A program made the position numbers and the translations under genes. A stretch of 64,000 nucleotides of DNA from Apis mellifera. Its lineage: Eukaryota; Arthropoda; Insecta; Hymenoptera; Apidae. Shown piece by piece: positions 58,967 to 64,000 of the stretch; the stretch's first letter is position 1, and each line of letters begins with the position of its first letter. The stretch covers positions 8,679,229 to 8,743,228 of the forward strand of contig NC_037645.1 of the NCBI RefSeq assembly GCF_003254395.2, written 5' to 3'. The notes under the pieces are model-generated. The model worked only from the letters and a program-made list of their open reading frames with translations. It searched no databases and was not told where the DNA came from.

Positions 58967-59931
58967 TGATAAAATTTATTTTTTACTTTTTTGAAACAGA
59001 ATTTCATATTTTTGCCTCGTATTATATTTCTATTTATATGGTTTAAGTGTTTTATACGTATAATATGCAGATAAAATAATATGCAGGATATTTTTAGAAT
59101 ATTTAAATAAAATAGTTTCAATTTTAAAAAATATATAGATTAATATGTAGTAATATTTCAAAAAAAATTGAAATATTAAAAAAAGTGAATTAATTTTGAA
59201 TAAAATTTCATCAAAGTAAAATGAGTGATAAAATGACGAAATATAAAGACGAAGAAAAGAAAAAAAAACGAATAAAAAGGAAGGAAAAAAAAAATTATGA
59301 GATAAAGAATCAAAATGAGAAAAGAAAGATTTTATCGGACCGTATCTAATACGATTACTCACTGTTTGAGTTATTTCACGAATAAGAATAAAAAAAAAAA
59401 ACGATACTTCAGAATAATAGGTACAATAGAAAAATGAAATAGAATGAAGAAATATAAAATTTTAAGAAATATAAAATTCCCATTGTCCAGAATTTTTTTC
59501 ATGTATATTTGTATAAAAATCCCTCTCTTAATTAAAAAAAGAATACATTTTTTTATTATCATTTTTATCATAAAGCAATCACAATTTTCAATAATTTAAT
59601 CCTTTGAGGGATTACAATGATAAATAAGAGAAATAAAAGATAAAGGAGGAAAGTAAAAGATACATGGATATTAAATCTACGATTTAATGTTACGTGATAA
59701 TAAGAATAAAAGTATCAAAAATTATTCACAGATATATTACCATTATTATTTAATATCTTAGAAAAGATAACGATAAATTCGTGCAAAGAACAATATCACT
59801 CTTGAGACTTTAAACTTTTTTAAAAACTCGCCTTTACCCGCGCGGTTTAAATGAAAAAAAACGAATAACGAACGTGAAATCAAAGAAATCCAATCACGAA
59901 TTGACTCGAATCGATTCGAGTCTAGAGTCCA
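58049..59931. other. AT-rich non-coding stretch
   Basis: Very AT-rich, with a less AT-rich patch at 58660-58800 containing ATTGGTTGG and ATTGGCTGC (inverted CCAAT boxes) and (TA)n at 58918-58962. No coding evidence. Confidence 0.4.
58918..58962. repeat. (TA)n microsatellite
   Basis: About 22 TA units. Confidence 0.97.
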
Positions 59932-60174
59932 ATGTTTCCAACCAGTTGCACCACAGGGAGAAAGATAGGAATTTTTCCAAGTTTTCCCTCTACGAAGAAA
60001 AGAGTGAACGACGAGCTAGCGGAAGACGATGATGAAATCGTTCTGTCCCTCGAGAAACTTGCAAATTCAATTACGAGCGTGACCGGTCGCTCTAATGGCG
60101 GCAACTCGGACTTCGGACTGCCAGTTCGAACGAAGGAAAAGAACCGGAAACGAAGGAATCTCCTAGAAGAATAA
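59932..60174 (+). CDS. Possible small protein or exon, unknown function
   Basis: An 80-codon frame from ATG to TAA in a GC-richer island. The first 20 residues are nondescript; the remainder is charged and complex (KKRVNDELAEDDDEIVLSLE...) and ends in a basic cluster KEKNRKRRNLLEE. A pyrimidine-rich run before CTACGAAG (about 59999) could be a splice acceptor, and the stop lies within AATAAAC. I recognise no family. The antisense strand is open too, but Ser-rich. It does not fit the next adenylyl cyclase segment. It could be a terminal exon, a small gene or a chance frame in a CpG-rich regulatory island. Confidence 0.22.
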   Translation: MFPTSCTTGRKIGIFPSFPSTKKRVNDELAEDDDEIVLSLEKLANSITSVTGRSNGGNSDFGLPVRTKEKNRKRRNLLEE

Positions 60175-61039
60175 ACAACTCCCCCCACCTCCTTCCCTTG
60201 GGAAAGAAACTTCCACGACCGCGAAACGATGCAAGCGAATATTTTACCATCGTGCGTATCTTCTCGCGTTTGAAGAGAGGTGGGGTGAGGAAGAGGAAGA
60301 AGTAGTGGGGAGGAAGAAGTAGGAAGGCAGAGAGGCAGGGAGGGGGAAATTTTCTTCGTGTGGCGTTGACAATCGTTGAGCGAAGAAAGTTTTATTCGAG
60401 AATTTTTTTGTTCGTCGATTTCTTTGGTTAAGATAGAATTTCGCGTGTTTATCGAGGCGTGTATTTTTTCAAGATGAAACGAACGAGACGTAAGATGATT
60501 ATTTGTAACGAAGATGTATTTGGAATTATTTTATGATGGATGGTTATGTACGACAAATTTATCTTCTTCTCTGTGTATTTTTATTATTCGAAGAGGAACG
60601 TTATAAAAATTGATAATTGGATTTTTTTTCTTATCGTGGATAAATATTTTTAACGTATGATGCTATAATTCGTTTAATTCGAGTTCTGTGTAGAAATATT
60701 ATTTCCACACGCGAGTGAACGCATACATCGTTGACAAAAGGTGACAAAGATTAATACGAGGCATGATTAAATGAAACCTCGTACATTGTTCCAACGCGAG
60801 TGTATTATCCGTTCTTCGAGAATAAATTTTCTTTTCCCTTGATAAGGACACGCGGTTCGTAATATCCGTAAATACGGATTCGAACGAATATGCGAATTAA
60901 ATCCGCAGTGAAAGAAATAAAACCGTGGAAATCCTGTTAAAGTGGAAATTGGTATGTTGAAACGCGATAAACTGGTTATTTATAAAAAGAGAAATCCGCA
61001 ATTCCCGATAAATCTTTCAAATGTGCTTATTGTGTTAAT
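60175..61039. other. Non-coding stretch
   Basis: A G/A-rich tract (60270-60350) followed by ordinary AT-rich sequence with moderate CpG. Nothing recognised. Confidence 0.4.
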
Positions 61040-61600
61040 TTTCCAGGTCAGCTATTGTATTGCAACTTCAAGGATCGTACGAGACGATTTGTTTATTTAT
61101 TGCTTTATCGATTTCGATTTCGAAAAGTTCCCTAGACTCGAAGAAATGTTTAGGGGAGGATAAATAATTCCCTAGAATAATCGAAACGTTCCTAATTCAT
61201 TCTCCTTCAGGTATTTTTACACTTATTTGAGCATTATATTACAGCTTTAACTTTAACGATCGTACGAAACGTTATTCATTTATCGATCATTTCGAAAAAA
61301 TTCCCTAGATTCGAAGAAGTGTTTAGGCAAAGAGAAATAATTTTCTAGAACGATCGAAATGTTTCTAATTCACTTTTCTTCAACGTTTCTACGTGTATTT
61401 CTGTATTGTATTGCAACTTCAATTTCAATCATACGAAACGATTTATTTATTTATTATTTCGTCGATGATTTCGAAAGAAATATTCCATAAATTCTATAAA
61501 GAAATGTTTAGGGAGAGAGAAATAATTCCCTAGAACAATCAAAACGTTTCTAGTTCATTTTCCTTCACCGTTTCCACACCTATTTGTTATTCATGTATTC
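61040..61600. repeat. Tandem array, three ~180 bp units
   Basis: GTATTGCAACTTCAA / GATCGTACGA[A/G]ACG, TTCCCTAGA[C/T]TCGAAGAA, GTTTAGGG and AATAATTCCCTAGAA recur in three consecutive copies; the third is more diverged. Confidence 0.9.
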
Positions 61601-64000
61601 TTTCATTTCCATGGGGAGGAATACAATGACTTAGAGACACTCGAGGGAGTCAATTCCCCGAAAGAATCCATCTCCTGAAGAAATTACATTGTTTTCCACC
61701 CGCCATTAACATAGTTACGAGGGAAATCCGCGTCGTCCGTTATTAGGGGAAATCCCCGATCCTGTATCTTTAGTCTTCTGAAAGAGAGAGAGAGAGACAC
61801 AAAGATTCTTTATTTTCTTAATTTAACATAACAGTATCGGACTTGTTTCGAACATTAAACGTACTAAAACTTGGGTTTTAAAACGTTTTAAAAATATTAT
61901 TTATAGAGAGTAAAGAATGTAGCAATAAAATTAACTGTTCGATTAACACAAATGAAATTAAAAATGTGCTAAATTTTATTTTTTTTTACTCGATAGAAAG
62001 AAAGTTATTTTTTTTTTTAAATTTATCTTAACATTGGATTTGGAAAAATGGATTATTTATTCGATCTAAGAAAATTTTAAATCATAAAATGTCCATCCCA
62101 TAATAATCGTTGCAGGGGTATCGAATATTTTCAACTTGATTTAGTCTACAAAAAAATTGTGGAAGAGAATTGCAACGAAGCTTCGAGCTTCTAAGGAAGA
62201 ATGGAATTCGAATAATGGAGAAAAAGGGCAAAGACTCCAAGAGGAGGGGAGGAAATTTTAATGATGTAAAAGGATGAGAAAAATACCAGGAAGAAAGAAT
62301 TGCATGGATTAAGTAGTAGCGAAGAGTTAATCCAGTTAATGAAAAAGAAAAGTGTAGGAAGGATCGATCGAAAGATGTTGCATCGTCAAAACAGAGTAAC
62401 AAGAAGGAGGAACAAAAAAACTAGTTGCGAAAGAGAAAAGAAATAAACATTGTTATCCTCCGACGGAGAAAAAAAGAACAATTCAATGATTCAACGGGAG
62501 ATGAACGAGAAAAACATTCGTAACAATAACAAAGTAGAATAAAATATCAAAAAAATCATGAAACGAGACATTGAAAGAGAATTGTGACAATGAAACAAAA
62601 ATGGAAATGAGAAGTAGCAAGATGTAGAGGTACCAAAAAAAAAAAAAAAAAAGAATTCAGAAATATGAGAGTATTGTAAATGTTTCTTCTTTCAGGGACA
62701 TGAAGAGAGCGTTGCTGATATGAAAATATGAAAAATTCAATATAGAAAACATGGGAAGAATAAAATAAAATGAGCATTGGAAGAAGAGGAGGAAGAGAAA
62801 AGGGAGACGTAAGAAGTGATTGCGATAAAAAACGGAATAAAACAATGCGATGAAAAGGGCCTCCACGAATTTGTATGTACTAGGAAAAGAGGAACCCGTT
62901 TAAATTCTAAGGGTGAAGCTCGGCAAACGAGGGGCGGAAGAAACTGGGGCGCTATGAATTTCAAGGCGATGAAAAATGAATGATCCCCCTCCTTGCGGGG
63001 GAGGTTTTGGTAGGGGTTCTATAGAAAACATGGAGAATCATCGTTTTACGATGAAAAATCTACTAGGTATTTTCTTTCACGATCATCGCTCGATTTTTCG
63101 TAGGAAATAAAAAAGAGAAGAGAAGGGAAAGGAATAAGGAATAAAAATCACTTCTCCAACGTGATTCTTTTTCACGATTTTTTACTATTTTACATTCTCT
63201 GAAATTCATATATAATTGTATCGATATAATGTAACGATTAATTATGCTATACTGTAACAATAAACTCGTTAAACTGAAAATCTGAATACTGATTTATCGT
63301 ACAAATTTTATGAATTTCTAAAATTAATGATTACACTTAATTTTCCTCATATACGTTTATATATGTATTATTACTTTGGATTTTAATTTTAAATTAAATT
63401 TAAGAAATGTATATTATAATTCTTGCTTTTTAAGATAATCCATTATTCATCGTCGGTTGTTAATTAAAAATTTCAGATTTTAGAAAGAAATTAATAATAA
63501 TAATAATACCTTGCTTTCAATCTCGATTTTATAATACGATTTTATAAATTTTTCCAGATTGAAGGGAAAATAAAATTAAATAAGAATTAAAAGAAGGAAA
63601 GAAAGAAGATAGAATAAATTTTTGGATTGGTAAATTAATTTTGAATGGGAAAGTATTTTTACTCGCGAACTGTGTTCCGTTTATCGGAACAGTGATTGAC
63701 ATAAATCACTAGAATTCTTGCTTCCGCGTATTGAAATTACTAAAAACATTTCGATGGAAAGGAATTGGGCTGGAAGGTTTTCATTTTTCGTTCAACGTTG
63801 GATCAATGCAAACGAATAATACGCGATAATTAATCGGAAAAAACGAGTCGTAACAAACCACGACCGATGGAAAATTACTAATATAATCGATTCTTTTAAT
63901 CTCGATAACGATTTAAAAATTTTATTTTATCGATCGAAAAATATCACCACGCTTTCTTAAATCTCTTCTCATTCATTAAATGTGAATTTCGTTTAAAAAA
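61601..64000. other. Non-coding stretch to window end
   Basis: AT-rich intron-like sequence with a purine-rich region at 62150-62850 (short Lys/Arg/Glu words on +, Phe/Ser-rich frames on -), a poly-A tract at 62635-62651 and a small GC patch at 62885-63020. No exon matching the missing cyclase domains (TM6, C1, C2) was found. Confidence 0.45.

Noticed and set aside
22088..60880. Possible tRNA B-box words such as GGTTCGAATT and GGATTCGAAC
   Set aside because: None is accompanied by a correctly spaced A-box or a cloverleaf; TTCGAA is simply common in this DNA.
61048..61163. Possible exon after the TTTTCCAG at about 61048
   Set aside because: The sequence is one unit of a three-copy tandem array, the translated product does not resemble any cyclase segment, and the other copies have stops.
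1..64000. CRISPR array, operon or prokaryotic mobile system
   Set aside because: Repeat units are long and contiguous without unique spacers, coding exons are split by GT-AG introns, and composition is that of an insect nuclear genome.

Overview
The window reads as AT-rich insect nuclear DNA, most likely from a bee or another hymenopteran. The reasons are: CpG is not depleted despite strong AT bias; short (TTAGG/CCTAA)n runs of the arthropod telomeric type are scattered through it; and long introns are filled with simple repeats and minisatellites. Nothing prokaryotic is present (no operons, ribosome binding sites, CRISPR arrays or insertion sequences). Most of the 64 kb is intron or other non-coding DNA, and nearly all long open frames are low-complexity or chance frames.

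The one gene I recognise lies on the + strand: the 5' part of a membrane-bound (class III) adenylyl cyclase of the type 5/6 group. Five coding exons join in frame: 17386-17466, 28444-28707, 30127-30282, 42870-43083 and 45394-45704 (junction phases 0, 0, 0, 1, 0). They give 342 codons: a cytoplasmic N-terminus with a Ser/Thr-Pro-rich stretch and a Cys cluster, then the conserved pre-membrane LYQRYF...MNQS segment, then transmembrane segments 1 to 5 of the first membrane cassette. The sixth helix, both catalytic domains (C1, C2) and the second membrane cassette were not found and should lie beyond position 64000. The last two exons are secure, 28444-28707 and 30127-30282 are probable, and the initial exon is a reasonable but unproven model. 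A 5' non-coding exon ending at 1253, or one starting at 17303, may belong to the same transcript.

Layout: 1-1250 CpG-rich promoter/5'UTR-like DNA; 1.8-3.4, 5.85-6.7, 7.8-8.7, 11.5-12.7 and 16.0-16.7 kb tandem arrays upstream of the first coding exon; 14.37-14.94 kb a large TCTN microsatellite; 17.3-45.7 kb the exons separated by introns of about 11, 1.4, 12.6 and 2.3 kb that are again full of arrays; 46.2-48.1 kb a minisatellite with a dimeric higher-order repeat; 49.6-54.5 kb further arrays; 54.6-64 kb intron-like DNA with one more array at 61.0-61.6 kb and a few small CpG-richer islands.

The most unusual property is the repeat architecture: about twenty tandem arrays with unit lengths of roughly 100-300 bp in one window. 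Most belong to different sequence families, one family occurs at two sites 11 kb apart, and a TCCCTAG/CTAGGGA motif recurs in several otherwise unrelated arrays. I found no clearly new protein system. Three weak candidates for additional exons or small genes (7620-7705 +, 57986-58048 -, 59932-60174 +) are given with low confidence.
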